Below, one piece after another: positions 38,491-47,771 of a stretch of DNA of 64,000 nt. Under the pieces are notes generated by a model, which was given only the letters and a program-made list of their open reading frames with translations, was not told the origin of the DNA and searched no databases. The stretch comes from Gemmataceae bacterium. GTDB lineage: Bacteria; Planctomycetota; Planctomycetia; Gemmatales; Gemmataceae. Position 1 is the first letter of the stretch; every line of letters starts with the position of its first letter. Position numbers and translations under genes: made by a program. The stretch covers positions 1 to 64,000 of the forward strand of contig JAKEET010000024.1 in assembly GCA_022616435.1 (NCBI GenBank). The letters run 5' to 3'.

Positions 38491-39741
38491 TCATGTCAGG
38501 TTGCCGTCGGCGTCGAACGCCATGTCATAGGGATCCGTCAGCACCTGAAAATCCGTCATCTTCCGTAATTCGCGCAGGCACGGCTCGGAGACTTCCACCT
38601 CGTGCAGCATGAGCGTGTTGCGGATCCGCATGACCCGGGCTTGCTCCGGCGGCCGGGTACCGATGATCGACAGGGCGGTGTCAAGCACCTCGCGGTCGGT
38701 GTCGTAGTGGACGGGCAGGTTGGCGCCTTCCGGATAGCCGGAGGTGGTGCAGTTGATGGCCGTGGCCTTGTAGTTCATGCTCTGGACGCAGCGCACGGTC
38801 GTGAAGTCGGCGAAACCGATGCCGGCGGCGTTGCCGTGCGTGTGGGCCGACAGGCCGCGGATGAAGATGAACCGCATGGTCGGCTGGTTGGCCGGCGGGG
38901 CGCTCTTGAACGCGCGCTTGCGGCCGACGACGTTCGTGTCCATGCCCGAGCCGCTGATCTCCTTGCCGATCTCGTCGATGATCAACAGGTCGGCCTCGTG
39001 AAACGGCAGCCGGGCCAGCCATTCCTTGGCCTTCACCAGCAGCTTTTCCTCGACCGGCTCGAAGTCGGCCGGCAACGCCCCCTCGATCAGCGCTGTCTCA
39101 TCGAACCCGTTCTCGACGATGCCCATGCCGAACGCGATCTTCGCCTTGGCCCGCAACGTCCGGCCGACGGCCCGGACCACCGTGTCGTACGGCTGTTCGA
39201 GCAGCAGGCGGTGATACCAGGCGGCGCCGGTGTGCTTGCCGAGGCCGATCATCATCATCTTCATGAGGCCGCTTTCAATCGGACCCTCGTAGCTGGTGTG
39301 CGGCTTGACGCGGCCGATGACGCCGATGTGGTCGGCCTGGGCCGCGATCTTGTCGAGATAGACCGGCCAGCCCTCGGGCGTCGTGCCGGCTTCGACGACG
39401 TCCATCGAAGCGCGGATCGGCGCCCCGACGAAGCTTTCCGTGATGCCGTAGCTTTCGAGGACGGCGCGCTGCCCTTCGGCCGTGCCGCCGCCGTGGCTCC
39501 CCATGGCGGGCACGAGGAACGGCTTGGCGCCCAGGTCTTTCAGGTGTTGCACGGCGCTCTTGAGGATGAGCGGGATATTGGCGATGCCGCGGCTGCCGGC
39601 GGTGAGCGCGACCGTTTGCCCCGGCTTGATGCGCGTGCCCAAACCCAACGGTTCGAGGGCGGCGCGGACGGCGGCCGGGATGTTGTCGACGCGTGGCCGA
39701 GGGAAGTTCTGGCGCAAGCGCACCATGCGTGGATAAGGCAC
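38491..39741 (-). CDS. LarA-like (DUF2088) lactate-racemase-family protein
   Basis: The 416-residue protein carries the LarA N-terminal domain: TRIKPGQTVALTAGSRGI, PFLVPAMGSHGGGTAEGQR, then GVIGRVKPHTSYEGPIESGLMKMMMIGLGKH cut across family blocks. LarA of Lactobacillus uses a nickel-pincer cofactor (NPN) bound to a Lys. Relatives like this one may act on other 2-hydroxy acids. The GSHGG and KPHT-type His residues that contact substrate or nickel are present. No larB/C/E genes for NPN synthesis are nearby. ATG 39741 gives a normal N-terminus. Confidence 0.8.
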   Translation of the reverse strand: MPYPRMVRLRQNFPRPRVDNIPAAVRAALEPLGLGTRIKPGQTVALTAGSRGIANIPLILKSAVQHLKDLGAKPFLVPAMGSHGGGTAEGQRAVLESYGITESFVGAPIRASMDVVEAGTTPEGWPVYLDKIAAQADHIGVIGRVKPHTSYEGPIESGLMKMMMIGLGKHTGAAWYHRLLLEQPYDTVVRAVGRTLRAKAKIAFGMGIVENGFDETALIEGALPADFEPVEEKLLVKAKEWLARLPFHEADLLIIDEIGKEISGSGMDTNVVGRKRAFKSAPPANQPTMRFIFIRGLSAHTHGNAAGIGFADFTTVRCVQSMNYKATAINCTTSGYPEGANLPVHYDTDREVLDTALSIIGTRPPEQARVMRIRNTLMLHEVEVSEPCLRELRKMTDFQVLTDPYDMAFDADGNLT

Positions 39742-39826
39742 AAGTCACCTCTGTGGAAGGATGATGATGCCAATATACACGATACGACGTGGGGATGCCA
39801 AATGCCGTTTTTGGGCTCGCCGTTGT

Positions 39827-39893
39827 CGTGGGATAGAACTCCGATTTTGTCCCATCTGGAGGCAACCGGACAGAATCGGAGTTCTATCCCACG
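39827..39893. repeat. 25-bp inverted repeat, one mismatch
   Basis: The arms at 39827-39851 and 39869-39893 (core gggatagaactccgatt) pair except at one base around a 17-nt loop. The element sits between the stop of the leucine-rich-repeat gene and the start of the LarA-like gene. It may terminate the former and could be a mobile hairpin repeat. Confidence 0.55.
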
Positions 39894-39898
39894 GGCCT

Positions 39899-40498
39899 CT
39901 ATCGGGAGATCTTCACGTCGGGCAGCGCGGCCGACAATGCCTTGACGCCGCTATCGGAAACCTTGGTCCCTTTGAGGAACAACTCGCCCAGCATGGTCAA
40001 ACTGTGAAGATGCAAGAGACCGGCGTCGGTGACGCGCGTATTCGTCAGATCGAGACGCTGCAGGCCCGCCAGGTTCTTCAGATGAACGAGACCGGCGTCG
40101 GTCACGTTGGTTTCCCAGAGATCGAGGCTTTTCAGGCGCACCAGTCCGCGAAGATGCACCACGCCGGCGTCGGTCGTCGGCGTGGCGCCGAGGTTCAAGG
40201 TGTGCAAGTCTTTCATGTCCTTGAGGTAGGCGAGGTCCTTGAATTCGACCGTGTCGAGGTTGAGCGTCTGCAGGTGCGGGAAATGGGCCAGGAACGCCAG
40301 ACCGGCGTCCGGGAGGCCGCAGCCTCAGATGTCGACGCCGATGACGCGTTTGGGATGGGCCGGATCGAAGGTCGCCTTGCCGTCGATTTTCCTGAGCACG
40401 GCGAGGGCCTCGTCCTGGTTCTTCGGTTCGTGGGATGTTGCCAGCGAACCGGGAAGGAGAATCAAGCCAACCACCAGGCAACGGATGCGACAGATCAT
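39899..40498 (-). pseudogene. Exported leucine-rich-repeat protein with in-frame TGA
   Basis: A continuous 199-codon frame from ATG 40498 (GGAGG five bases upstream) is broken only by TGA at 40325-40327 (codon 58). Before it lie a signal peptide (ICRIRCLVVGLILLPGSLA) and DEALAVLRKIDGKATFD-HPKRVIGVDI. After it come GCGLPDAGLAFLAHFPHLQ and five more TDAGLxHLxxLxxLxxLDL repeats. This is the usual layout of planctomycetal exported LRR proteins, in which the stop falls at a variable residue (often R or S) of VDL-x-G. A CGA to TGA change is the simplest reason. Readthrough as Sec is possible (Sec-Gly-Cys) but less likely. Confidence 0.7.
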
Positions 40499-40538
40499 CT
40501 CGGCCTCCACAGCAAGAAGCCAGGCTGAACGACGTGTG

Positions 40539-41960
40539 TCACGGCAAGGCGCGGCGCCGATCGACGTTCCAGAGTCGAAACTCCAAGCGTTGTTCATCAT
40601 TCGCAGGAATGTTGCGCTCGAGGGCGTCTCCGGCAGCGTCTTGTTCGGAGCCCACTGAGAAAACGACGACGCCGTCCTCGGTTGGCCGGTAACGGAGCGG
40701 CTCACCGTCGTAAGGATCTTGGGGCGCCTCCGGCAAGAATCCGTCAGGAACGAGATCGGCCAGCGTGGCAGGCCAGCGGCCGTGCTTGAGGCGGTATCGT
40801 TCCACGGCCAGGGCTGTCGATGCGCACTCCAGTCGCGCTCGGTTTTTCTTGGGATCAAGGAATCTCAGCACGTGGTCCAGACTGAACTCGAGGGCGAGTT
40901 CGGGCGGGTCTCCGACGCGGCCCTGCAGCTCGCGCAGCGCCGGCGCCGCGTTCTCGCCGCGCTCCCTGGCGATCTCGACCGCTTCGTTGAGCGTGCGCAA
41001 TAGCCAGGCGTGGGCCGCGCCAAGGCCGGAACGCGCCGCCATGCCGCGCACGTGGTGTTGAATCCCAGGCGCGCCGTAGCTCTTCGTGCGGGCAGAGTCG
41101 ATTTCCGCCATCATGTCCCCCATGCTCACGTTGCCGGCCGCCAGCTCGGAGTACAAGTGATGCACGTGGGCCCGCCTGCCCCTCAGGGAGATCAACAAAC
41201 CGGGATGGGCCATCTCCTCCTTCAGCAGCGTCTGCGTATGGGCCAGGGCTTCGGACGGCACTTGCCCCTGCGCGAGAATCCGCTCCATGGCTTTGACTGC
41301 CTCCGCGCCATGGTAGGCCCGGGACACCTGTACCCACGACGGCTCGTCGCCAGACGACCGGGCGACGTTCATCATCGCCTGACATGATTTCCAGGCGCCT
41401 TCCAGATCGCCGTCTTGGGCGCGGAGCTTCAAGTCCTGAGTCAGCAGCCAGATGGTGATGCCCACATTGTCCACGTGCGGCGCAAGCTCGTGGAATGCGG
41501 GTGAACAGTTGAAGAGATAACGGCCATCGGGGAGATCGGCGATCGTTCGTGCATCGTCGAGCGGACCAGCGAGCGGCCCCAGGCAAGTCCGCAAGAGTTG
41601 TGTTTGCCGCGGCGTCAACGGCGTCGCCGGCGCGAGTTTGTTCACCTCGCTGCTGACGTCGCGAAGGTCCTGGCGGAGAGTTCCGGTGTTGAGGATGGGG
41701 ATCGCTGTTCTTCCAACCTTCGTGACCAGCGCCGCGGAATCTTTCGCAGGCGGAACGTGTGCCCGCTTGGCTTCCAATTCCGCAAGCCGCCAGCCGGGGT
41801 CCAGGCGATCGGCGTCTGCAATCGCCGCCCGGAGCGCCGCGTCATCCGCGCTGCGCCGGTACGAGCCGTATCCAAGAAAGCCGCCCACGAGCAGGAACGG
41901 CACGAGCGCCACGACTGCAAGGCGACGGCGGCGGCGAACACGTTGATGTGGCTCGTCCAT
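40539..41960 (-). CDS. Planctomycete membrane-anchored protein, unknown
   Basis: This 473-residue protein has a positively charged start (QRVRRRRR), one N-terminal helix (LAVVALVPFLLVGGFLGYGSY) and a large extracytoplasmic part that is mostly helical. Near the C-terminus ALAVERYRLKHGRWPATLADLVPDGFLPEAP with PYDGEPLRYRP resembles the end of type II secretion G-type pseudopilins. It is common in planctomycetal proteins of this kind. Conserved hypothetical. The Ser/Thr-poor helical body may bind partners at the membrane. Confidence 0.78.
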   Translation of the reverse strand: MDEPHQRVRRRRRLAVVALVPFLLVGGFLGYGSYRRSADDAALRAAIADADRLDPGWRLAELEAKRAHVPPAKDSAALVTKVGRTAIPILNTGTLRQDLRDVSSEVNKLAPATPLTPRQTQLLRTCLGPLAGPLDDARTIADLPDGRYLFNCSPAFHELAPHVDNVGITIWLLTQDLKLRAQDGDLEGAWKSCQAMMNVARSSGDEPSWVQVSRAYHGAEAVKAMERILAQGQVPSEALAHTQTLLKEEMAHPGLLISLRGRRAHVHHLYSELAAGNVSMGDMMAEIDSARTKSYGAPGIQHHVRGMAARSGLGAAHAWLLRTLNEAVEIARERGENAAPALRELQGRVGDPPELALEFSLDHVLRFLDPKKNRARLECASTALAVERYRLKHGRWPATLADLVPDGFLPEAPQDPYDGEPLRYRPTEDGVVVFSVGSEQDAAGDALERNIPANDEQRLEFRLWNVDRRRALP

Positions 41961-41979
41961 GGTCCAGCCCAGCTCTGGA

Positions 41980-42516
41980 TTACTTGAAGATCACTTTCGC
42001 CTCCGGCGCTTCCTTGTAGTATGTTTCACGACCCGTCGTCCATTGGCCGTCCTTGAGATACTCCGCTTTCACGTGCAGCCGGCCGTCGGGCAGGATTTTC
42101 GAGACGGACTTGACCTCGGAGACGCCGCCGGCCTTTCCGGCGACGGTTTCATGGCCGATCCATTGGCCGTCTTCGTGCTTCATGGTTCCTTCGGTGCGAA
42201 AGCCCGCGGTCGTGAAGTACCAGAAGACGAGACTGTTCTTCTTCGCATCCCACATGATGATGCTTTCGCCGCCGTAGCCGCCGTCATTGATGGAATGCAG
42301 GACGCGGACCGCCTGGCCGTTGAGGGCCCGTTCCCAGCGGGCGATATCTACGGTCGGCTTTTTGGCGCCGACGAATTCGCCGCGCCAGGTTTTGCCGAGG
42401 AATGGGGCGAAGGGCTTCAGGGGTCCCGCCAGCGGGGCGGCGTTGTCCTGGGCCATGGAGATGCCAGCCGCTGAGGCAAGCACGATCGACACAAGGCAGG
42501 TGATCCGGCGGTTCAT
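41980..42516 (-). CDS. Secreted DUF1579-like protein
   Basis: The protein has 178 residues from ATG 42516 (AGGAA upstream). The signal peptide is ITCLVSIVLASAAGISMAQ. The mature domain is a small beta-barrel-like fold: LKPFAPFLGKTWRGEF, INDGGYGGESIIMWDAKKNSLVFWYFTTAGF split by turns, and GRLHVKAEYLKDGQW. The pattern 'size of effect, then symptom of conversion' (FLGxTWxGE...) is that of DUF1579/lipocalin-like secreted proteins. Ligand unknown. It is 19 bp downstream of nothing coding on its strand and 19 bp before the next gene's start on the same strand. Confidence 0.65.
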   Translation of the reverse strand: MNRRITCLVSIVLASAAGISMAQDNAAPLAGPLKPFAPFLGKTWRGEFVGAKKPTVDIARWERALNGQAVRVLHSINDGGYGGESIIMWDAKKNSLVFWYFTTAGFRTEGTMKHEDGQWIGHETVAGKAGGVSEVKSVSKILPDGRLHVKAEYLKDGQWTTGRETYYKEAPEAKVIFK

Positions 42517-42617
42517 AAGGATTCCTCGAAGAAGGGATAAATCGAGGGGGATTGTAGCCGATCGTGCGGCGGCTCGCCATGAATTCATGAGATCGTCCGA
42601 TCCGATGTGGTGAACGA

Positions 42618-43379
42618 TCATGCTTCCTCAGCGTCGGGTTCCGGGATGACTCCGGTGACGACGGCCTCCTGCAGCGCCTCGGGACAAGCCTGCCATGCGG
42701 ATTGGTAGGTCGGCTCGAGCGGGACTTTGATGTGGATTCCTTCAGTGACGAACAGCGGCATGTCGGGCATAGCGTCGCCGACGGCGATGGGCTCCACAAA
42801 AGCCGATTTTTCAGGGCCGGTCTCGTAGGAAGCGAGAATTCGATCCTTGCCCGGTGGAAATGCGAAGGGTTCGTCGCTGATCTCGTCCCAAATCAACTTG
42901 TGCATACCAAGCGGATCGCGCGGCGACGGCGGGAACAAATCCACGATCAGGACGTGAATCCCCGCGCGGAGGAAGTCGATGGTCTTGTCCACGAAATCGC
43001 GGACGGCGGCTCGGCTGTCCTTGTTGCCCGGCGAGAGAATCTCGATCACGGCGACGGTGCGGCCGAGGTGATGCTTGATCACGATGCGGTTGGCACGGCC
43101 GGCGTAAATCTCGTTCGTCGTTCGATACGTGATCGTCGCCGTCGGCCGCTCGAGGGTAAGCAATCCGCTTGAGTTGTCGTCCTGCCGGCGGCGCGCTCCG
43201 GAACGACTCTCGATGGCGAGGACATCGAGTACCTTTGTACCGGCTCGTTGTTCGACCAGGGCCGCCAATCCCTTGGGAAGAATTCCGCTGTTCAACGCGA
43301 TCTTGAGCTGGATCGACCAGGTCTGGTGAAAATCGTGAAACAACCCGGCCGGGATCCGGGTCCAATCGTGAATCGGCAT
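42618..43379 (-). CDS. DUF4058 family protein
   Basis: The 253-residue protein starts PIHDWTRIPAGLFHDFHQTW, the DUF4058 signature, and continues with VIEILSPGNKDSRAAVRDFV and HVLIVDLFPPSPRDPLGMH. The EI-SPGNK core resembles the E-x-K pair of PD-(D/E)XK-like folds. The family is expanded in planctomycetes and cyanobacteria and its function is unknown. A second member lies at 47000-47737. The C-terminus is acidic (PEPDAEEA). Confidence 0.85.
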   Translation of the reverse strand: MPIHDWTRIPAGLFHDFHQTWSIQLKIALNSGILPKGLAALVEQRAGTKVLDVLAIESRSGARRRQDDNSSGLLTLERPTATITYRTTNEIYAGRANRIVIKHHLGRTVAVIEILSPGNKDSRAAVRDFVDKTIDFLRAGIHVLIVDLFPPSPRDPLGMHKLIWDEISDEPFAFPPGKDRILASYETGPEKSAFVEPIAVGDAMPDMPLFVTEGIHIKVPLEPTYQSAWQACPEALQEAVVTGVIPEPDAEEA

Positions 43380-43502
43380 GGTCCTTCACCTCCGCATCGT
43401 TGTCGTCGCCGAGCACCATTCTCTGAATTGTACCGCGCTGGACTGGGGTTTCGGCAATGGATAACTTGAGGACATGGACCGGCGAAGCGCCGGGTGGCGG
43501 CC

Positions 43503-44309
43503 ATGATCCTCGACATTGATCCGAAAGTGGATTTCGCATTCAAACGCATCTTCGGCGTCCCTGCTCGCGAGGGCGAGGAATACGGGCTGTTGCAGCCGAC
43601 CTACTCGATCTGTTTCGTGGATGACATGTTGTTCCCAGACGTCGAAGGGCATCATTCGAACTTCCGTTTGCGCGATGCCCAGAATAGAATGATCTTCGCC
43701 GAAGAGTTGTCGATCCATCTGATTGAGTTGCCCAAGTTTCGGCTTGCCCTGGGCGAGCTGACATCGGAGCTGGATCGCTGGTCCTATTTCCTGCGGCACG
43801 CGGCTTCGTTCGAAAAAGGGCAGGTGCCCGTCGCCCTGGACGTGCCGCCGATCCGCAAAGCCTTGGAGGTCTTGGCTGTCATGACTCAATCCGAAATCGA
43901 GCGGGAACAATACGAAGCCCGCCTGAAAAAGGATCTCGACCACCGAAGTGTCCTGGGCGATGCCAGGCGACAGGTACTACAGGCACGTAAGGAAGCCCTC
44001 GAGCAAGGCGTCAAGCAAGGGATCGAGCAAGGCGTCAAGCAAGGGATCGAGCAAGGCGTCAAGCAAGGCATCGAGCAAGGCGTCAAGCAAGGCATCGAGC
44101 AAGGCGTCAAACAAGGCATCGAGCAAGGTGTCGAACACGGCGCGAAACAAGGCGAAATACGTCGCATCCACAGCTTTGAGCGGTTGCTGAAAAGGCCCCA
44201 GACTCCGACAGAGTCCTTGCTTGGTCTCTCCATCGATGATCTGACGAAGCTGGCCGACCAACTCGAAACTGACCTATCGTCGGTCGTTAACTCGGCAACG
44301 ACTGCGTAG
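43503..44309 (+). CDS. Rpn-family (PD-(D/E)XK transposase-like) protein with internal deletion
   Basis: The protein has 268 residues from ATG 43503 (GTG 43494 is an alternative). It opens [14 protein letters not shown], the usual start of Rpn/'PD-(D/E)XK nuclease family transposase' proteins, but jumps at once to [24 protein letters not shown], which normally lies ~80-90 residues later. The missing stretch carries the catalytic D-E-x-K core, so the protein is probably inactive as a nuclease. The rest ([37 protein letters not shown]) is normal. A coiled-coil-like GVKQGIEQ repeat follows, then [23 protein letters not shown]. Confidence 0.75.
   Translation: MILDIDPKVDFAFKRIFGVPAREGEEYGLLQPTYSICFVDDMLFPDVEGHHSNFRLRDAQNRMIFAEELSIHLIELPKFRLALGELTSELDRWSYFLRHAASFEKGQVPVALDVPPIRKALEVLAVMTQSEIEREQYEARLKKDLDHRSVLGDARRQVLQARKEALEQGVKQGIEQGVKQGIEQGVKQGIEQGVKQGIEQGVKQGIEQGVEHGAKQGEIRRIHSFERLLKRPQTPTESLLGLSIDDLTKLADQLETDLSSVVNSATTA
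44001..44144 (+). repeat. Tandem 24-bp repeat, about six copies, coding for GVKQGIEQ
   Basis: The unit gagcaaggcgtcaagcaagg plus ga/catc repeats about six times without loss of frame. Copies differ by single third-position changes (ggg/ggc, aag/aaa), so they are recent. This is the variable tail region of the Rpn-type gene and would change length by slippage. Confidence 0.9.
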
Positions 44310-44361
44310 TGCCGCCAAGGGCAGATTGACTCAGTGCCGCCAACGCGACAAGGACACCACT

Positions 44362-46041
44362 ATGCCAACTCCCCGCCGCAGCCTCACCACCACCGGCGGC
44401 ATCAGCCGCGCCCCAAATCGCGCCATGCTCCGCGCCGTCGGCTTCCACGACGACGATTTCGACCGGCCGATGATCGGCGTCGCCAGCCTGTTCTCCGACA
44501 TCACGCCGTGCAACGCCCATCTCGACCGGCTGGCCCGCAAGGCCATCGAGGGCATCCGCGCCGGCGGCGGCGTCGGCCAGATCTTCGGCGCGCCCACCGC
44601 GACCGACGGCATCATGATGGGCCACCAGGGCATGCGCTACAGCCTGGTGTCGCGCGAGGTCATCGCCGACTCCATCGAAGTCGTCGCCGGCGGCATGAAC
44701 CACGACGGCCTCATCGCCATCGGCGGCTGCGACAAGAACATGCCCGGCTGCCTGATGGCCATGGCCCGGCTCAACATCCCCAGCATCTTCGTCTACGGCG
44801 GCTCGATCCTCCCCGGCGTCAGCGCCGAGGGCAAAGATATCGACATCGTTTCGATCTTCGAAGCGGTCGGTCAATATCAGGCCAACAAGTTGAGCGAAGC
44901 CGGCGTGCACAATATCGAGTGCGAAGCTTGCCCCGGCGCCGGCGCCTGCGGCGGCATGTACACCGCCAACACCATGTCGAGCGCCATCGAGGCGATGGGC
45001 ATGTCGCTGACCTACGACGCCAGCTATCCGGGCGTGTCGAGCGCCAAGGAACGCGAGACCTTCCTGGCCGGCAAGGCGCTGGTCAACCTGATCGAGAAGG
45101 AGATCATACCGCGCGACATCATCAATCGCAAGTCGCTGGAGAACGCGTACACGGCTGTGCTGGCCCTGGGCGGTTCGACCAACGCGGTCTTGCACCTGAT
45201 GGCGATCGCGCGCGAGGCGGAGGTCGAATGGACGCTGGCCGATTTCGACCGGCTCGGCGACAAGGTCCCCGATCTCGCCGACCTGAAGCCGAGCGGCAAG
45301 TACGTGATGTTCGATCTGCACAAGGCCGGCGGTACGCCGGCGGTAATGCGGGCCTTGCTCGATGCCGGGTTCCTGCACGGCGATTGCATCACCGTGACCG
45401 GCAAGACAGTCGCCGAGAATCTGAAGGACGTGGCGAGCATCTACAAGAACACGAGGCAAGTCGTGATCCAGCCGATCGACAAGCCGATGCACGCCAAGGG
45501 GCACATCATCATCTTGAAGGGGAATCTCGCTCCCGAAGGAGCGGTCGCCAAGGTGTCGGGCCTCAAGAAGCGGTCGATCACCGGCCCGGCCAAGGTGTTC
45601 GACTGCGAGGAGGATTGCTTCCAGGCGATCCAGGCGCGCGACATCAAGCCGGGCGATATCGTCGTGGTCCGCGGCGAAGGCCCGGTCGGCGGCCCCGGCA
45701 TGCGCGAGATGCTCGCCGTCACCGCGGCCCTCTCGGGGCAAGGCCTCGGCGAGCAGATCGGATTGATCACCGATGGCCGGTTTTCCGGCGGCACGCGCGG
45801 CCTGGTGGTCGGCCACGTCTGCCCGGAGGCCTGGACCGGCGGCCCGATCGCGCTGCTCAAGACCGGCGATCTGGTGACGATTGACGCTGACAAGAAGGAG
45901 CTGACGGTGCAGCTCGACGACGCCGAATGGGCCAGGCGCAAGGCGGCGTGGAAGAAGCCGGAGATCCGCGAGAAGCGCGGGGTGCTGGCGAAGTATGCGC
46001 GGACGGTGCGGCCGGCGTCGGAGGGGGCGACGACGGGTTGA
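44362..46041 (+). CDS. ilvD: Dihydroxy-acid dehydratase
   Basis: The 559-residue iron-sulfur enzyme converts 2,3-dihydroxy-isovalerate/methylvalerate to the 2-keto acids of valine and isoleucine synthesis. ATG 44362 (AAGGA upstream) was chosen. The cluster and Mg ligands are visible: [28 protein letters not shown], and [20 protein letters not shown] in order. [18 protein letters not shown] and the C-terminal [23 protein letters not shown] region cut across family blocks are also present. It stands alone without other ilv genes. Confidence 0.95.
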   Translation: MPTPRRSLTTTGGISRAPNRAMLRAVGFHDDDFDRPMIGVASLFSDITPCNAHLDRLARKAIEGIRAGGGVGQIFGAPTATDGIMMGHQGMRYSLVSREVIADSIEVVAGGMNHDGLIAIGGCDKNMPGCLMAMARLNIPSIFVYGGSILPGVSAEGKDIDIVSIFEAVGQYQANKLSEAGVHNIECEACPGAGACGGMYTANTMSSAIEAMGMSLTYDASYPGVSSAKERETFLAGKALVNLIEKEIIPRDIINRKSLENAYTAVLALGGSTNAVLHLMAIAREAEVEWTLADFDRLGDKVPDLADLKPSGKYVMFDLHKAGGTPAVMRALLDAGFLHGDCITVTGKTVAENLKDVASIYKNTRQVVIQPIDKPMHAKGHIIILKGNLAPEGAVAKVSGLKKRSITGPAKVFDCEEDCFQAIQARDIKPGDIVVVRGEGPVGGPGMREMLAVTAALSGQGLGEQIGLITDGRFSGGTRGLVVGHVCPEAWTGGPIALLKTGDLVTIDADKKELTVQLDDAEWARRKAAWKKPEIREKRGVLAKYARTVRPASEGATTG

Positions 46042-46138
46042 TCGCGCGCCGCATGCGGCATAGGGGACGGTGGAACAGGCACGATTGAGCGCCGCGGGCC
46101 TTGCGAGTAGGATGATGAACGGGAAAGGCAGGTGAGTC

Positions 46139-46429
46139 ATGCAGATTCCAGTTCTTGTCGAACCAATCGACGGCAAAGGTTGTCAGGCGCGCGGCGCCGA
46201 GCTTTGCGCTCAAGGTGATACGCGTGAGGAAGCGCTGCGCAACTTGCACGAGCAGATCCAGGCACGGATTCGGCAGGGCGCCGTGATTGTGCCGCTCGAT
46301 GTCGGTCCGGAACCACACCCGCTGGCGGAATTCGCGGGGATGTTCAAGAACGATCCCCGGATCGCTGATTGGAAGAAATCCATGGCGGAGTATCGTCGAC
46401 AAGTCGATGAATCGCCAGATCTTCCATGA
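46139..46429 (+). CDS. HicB-like small protein, orphan
   Basis: The 96-residue protein begins QIPVLVEPIDGKGCQARGAEL, with DTREEALRNLHEQIQARI. This is the partly conserved fold of HicB-like antitoxins, and the end WKKSMAEYRRQVDESP is typical of planctomycete/cyanobacterial members that precede a PIN-domain toxin gene. Here only a 6-codon frame follows (overlapping the stop), so the expected toxin is absent. Start by ATG 46139 with a weak GGTGAG site. Confidence 0.72.
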   Translation: MQIPVLVEPIDGKGCQARGAELCAQGDTREEALRNLHEQIQARIRQGAVIVPLDVGPEPHPLAEFAGMFKNDPRIADWKKSMAEYRRQVDESPDLP

Positions 46430-46447
46430 CCATGTGGTCGAAATGAA

Positions 46448-46948
46448 ATGCCGTTTCGCGACAACGGGGATGGACGCGTGACGCGGAAACCAATCGTGGT
46501 TTCGTTGGATGTGGACGACAGCGAGCGCGTCCTGGCGCCGCACCGCGTGCGCCGATTCTATTGGCTCCTCGCGCCCGTGATTCTGTCGTTCATCTCCTGC
46601 GGCGCCGGCGGCTGGTTGATCAGCGCTGGGCAAGGACTGTTGATCGCCGGCATGTTGCTCATCATGGTCGGCATGCTGCTGGCGGCGGGGTACGCCGTCT
46701 TTGAGACGTGGTTCATCGGCGTCATCCCCGCGCGCTGTTACCTGCGCTGGCTTCGCGAGCGAATCGATCAGCGGCCTGACGCGGTCGTGGCCGCCGACGA
46801 TCCCGACGCCTTCTTCGTGCAGCACATCCCGCGCAAGAACTGGGACGTGAATATCGGTGAAAACGCGAGCGACGTCGGCCTGCTCTTGTTGGACCACCGC
46901 GCCGGCCTGTCGCGCCGAGGTCGGCGGTTTACCTTGGACACCGGTTGA
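46448..46948 (+). CDS. Membrane protein with two helices, unknown
   Basis: The protein has 166 residues if started at ATG 46448. GTG 46478, with a GGGATGG ahead, is equally plausible and gives 156. Two helices (FYWLLAPVILSFISCGAGGWLI and GLLIAGMLLIMVGMLLAAGYAVF) precede a ~90-residue soluble part (IPARCYLRWLRERIDQRPDA, FFVQHIPRKNWDVN). Family unknown. It occupies the place where a toxin would be expected after 46139-46429 but is not toxin-like. Confidence 0.65.
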   Translation: MPFRDNGDGRVTRKPIVVSLDVDDSERVLAPHRVRRFYWLLAPVILSFISCGAGGWLISAGQGLLIAGMLLIMVGMLLAAGYAVFETWFIGVIPARCYLRWLRERIDQRPDAVVAADDPDAFFVQHIPRKNWDVNIGENASDVGLLLLDHRAGLSRRGRRFTLDTG

Positions 46949-46999
46949 TCGGGATGGGCCGCGCAAAGCCGGTTATAATCTGGTTGAGGAGAAACGCCA

Positions 47000-47737
47000 A
47001 TGCCGCTCCGTGATCACTTTCGCCCGCCGGTGTCCAAACGCTCTTCCTGGGAGGGGTTTCACGGTTGCTGGCCAGGCGTCATCGTCCAAGAACTCGTTGA
47101 CCACCTTCCTGATCGGTACGTAGCCGAGCCGCGCGTCCACCTCGGCCAGTTCTACGAAATCGACATCTGCGCGTTTGAGCAATACGACGTATCCGAGCCC
47201 AATCCCGGTGATCGCCGTGAGGCCAATGGCGGCGTCGCAACCGCAATCCAAGCTCCGCCCGCGCCGACGCTCACCATCGATGCCGAATTCCCGGAACAAT
47301 ACGCCTATGAAGTCCTCATCTTCGACCTCGAGCGCGAACGTCAGTTGGTCGCAGCCGTCGAAATTGTCAGCCCCGCCAACAAAGACCGGCCCGAAAGCCG
47401 GCAGCTATTCGTCGCGAAGTGCTACAATCTGCTTCAAAAAGACGTTTGTGTGTCGATCATCGATCTGGTCACGATCCGTCAATTCAACTTGTATACGGAA
47501 TTGCTCGCGCTTCTGAATGGCTCCGATCCTGCCTTCAGCCCGCCGCCGCCGATTTACGCGGTGACCTGCCGCAAGAGGCAGCCGGGGCGGCGGAGCAAGC
47601 TGGATACCTGGTCACGCCCGTTAGCGATCGGCGAGCCCCTCCCTTCTCTTCCAATCTGGTTGTCGGAGACGCAGACAGTGACGCTTGACCTCGAAGCCAG
47701 CTATGAGGAGACCTGCCGGGTGCTGCGCGTTCCGTGA
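47000..47737 (+). CDS. DUF4058 family protein
   Basis: The 245-residue protein starts PLRDHFRPPVSKRSSWEGFHGCWPGVIV, cut here as the family's N-terminal block, then AEPRVHLGQFYEIDI, VAAVEIVSPANKDRPESRQLFV and VSIIDLVTIRQFNLY. The EIVSPANK core matches EILSPGNK in the paralogue at 42618-43379. Both flank the Rpn-type gene region. Ribosome site GAGGAG lies upstream of ATG 47000. Function unknown. Confidence 0.85.
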   Translation: MPLRDHFRPPVSKRSSWEGFHGCWPGVIVQELVDHLPDRYVAEPRVHLGQFYEIDICAFEQYDVSEPNPGDRREANGGVATAIQAPPAPTLTIDAEFPEQYAYEVLIFDLERERQLVAAVEIVSPANKDRPESRQLFVAKCYNLLQKDVCVSIIDLVTIRQFNLYTELLALLNGSDPAFSPPPPIYAVTCRKRQPGRRSKLDTWSRPLAIGEPLPSLPIWLSETQTVTLDLEASYEETCRVLRVP

Positions 47738-47771
47738 TCGCCACGAATACAAGCGCCGCGCAGGATTCGCC

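Noticed and set aside
33624-40327. General TGA recoding (alternative genetic code)
   Set aside because: TGA ends many clear genes here (for example the PQQ-esterase, DUF1080 and ribH-side genes), so TGA is a normal stop.
44001-44144. Regular 24-bp repeats as a possible CRISPR array
   Set aside because: Units are contiguous without spacers and keep a reading frame, so they are coding tandem repeats.
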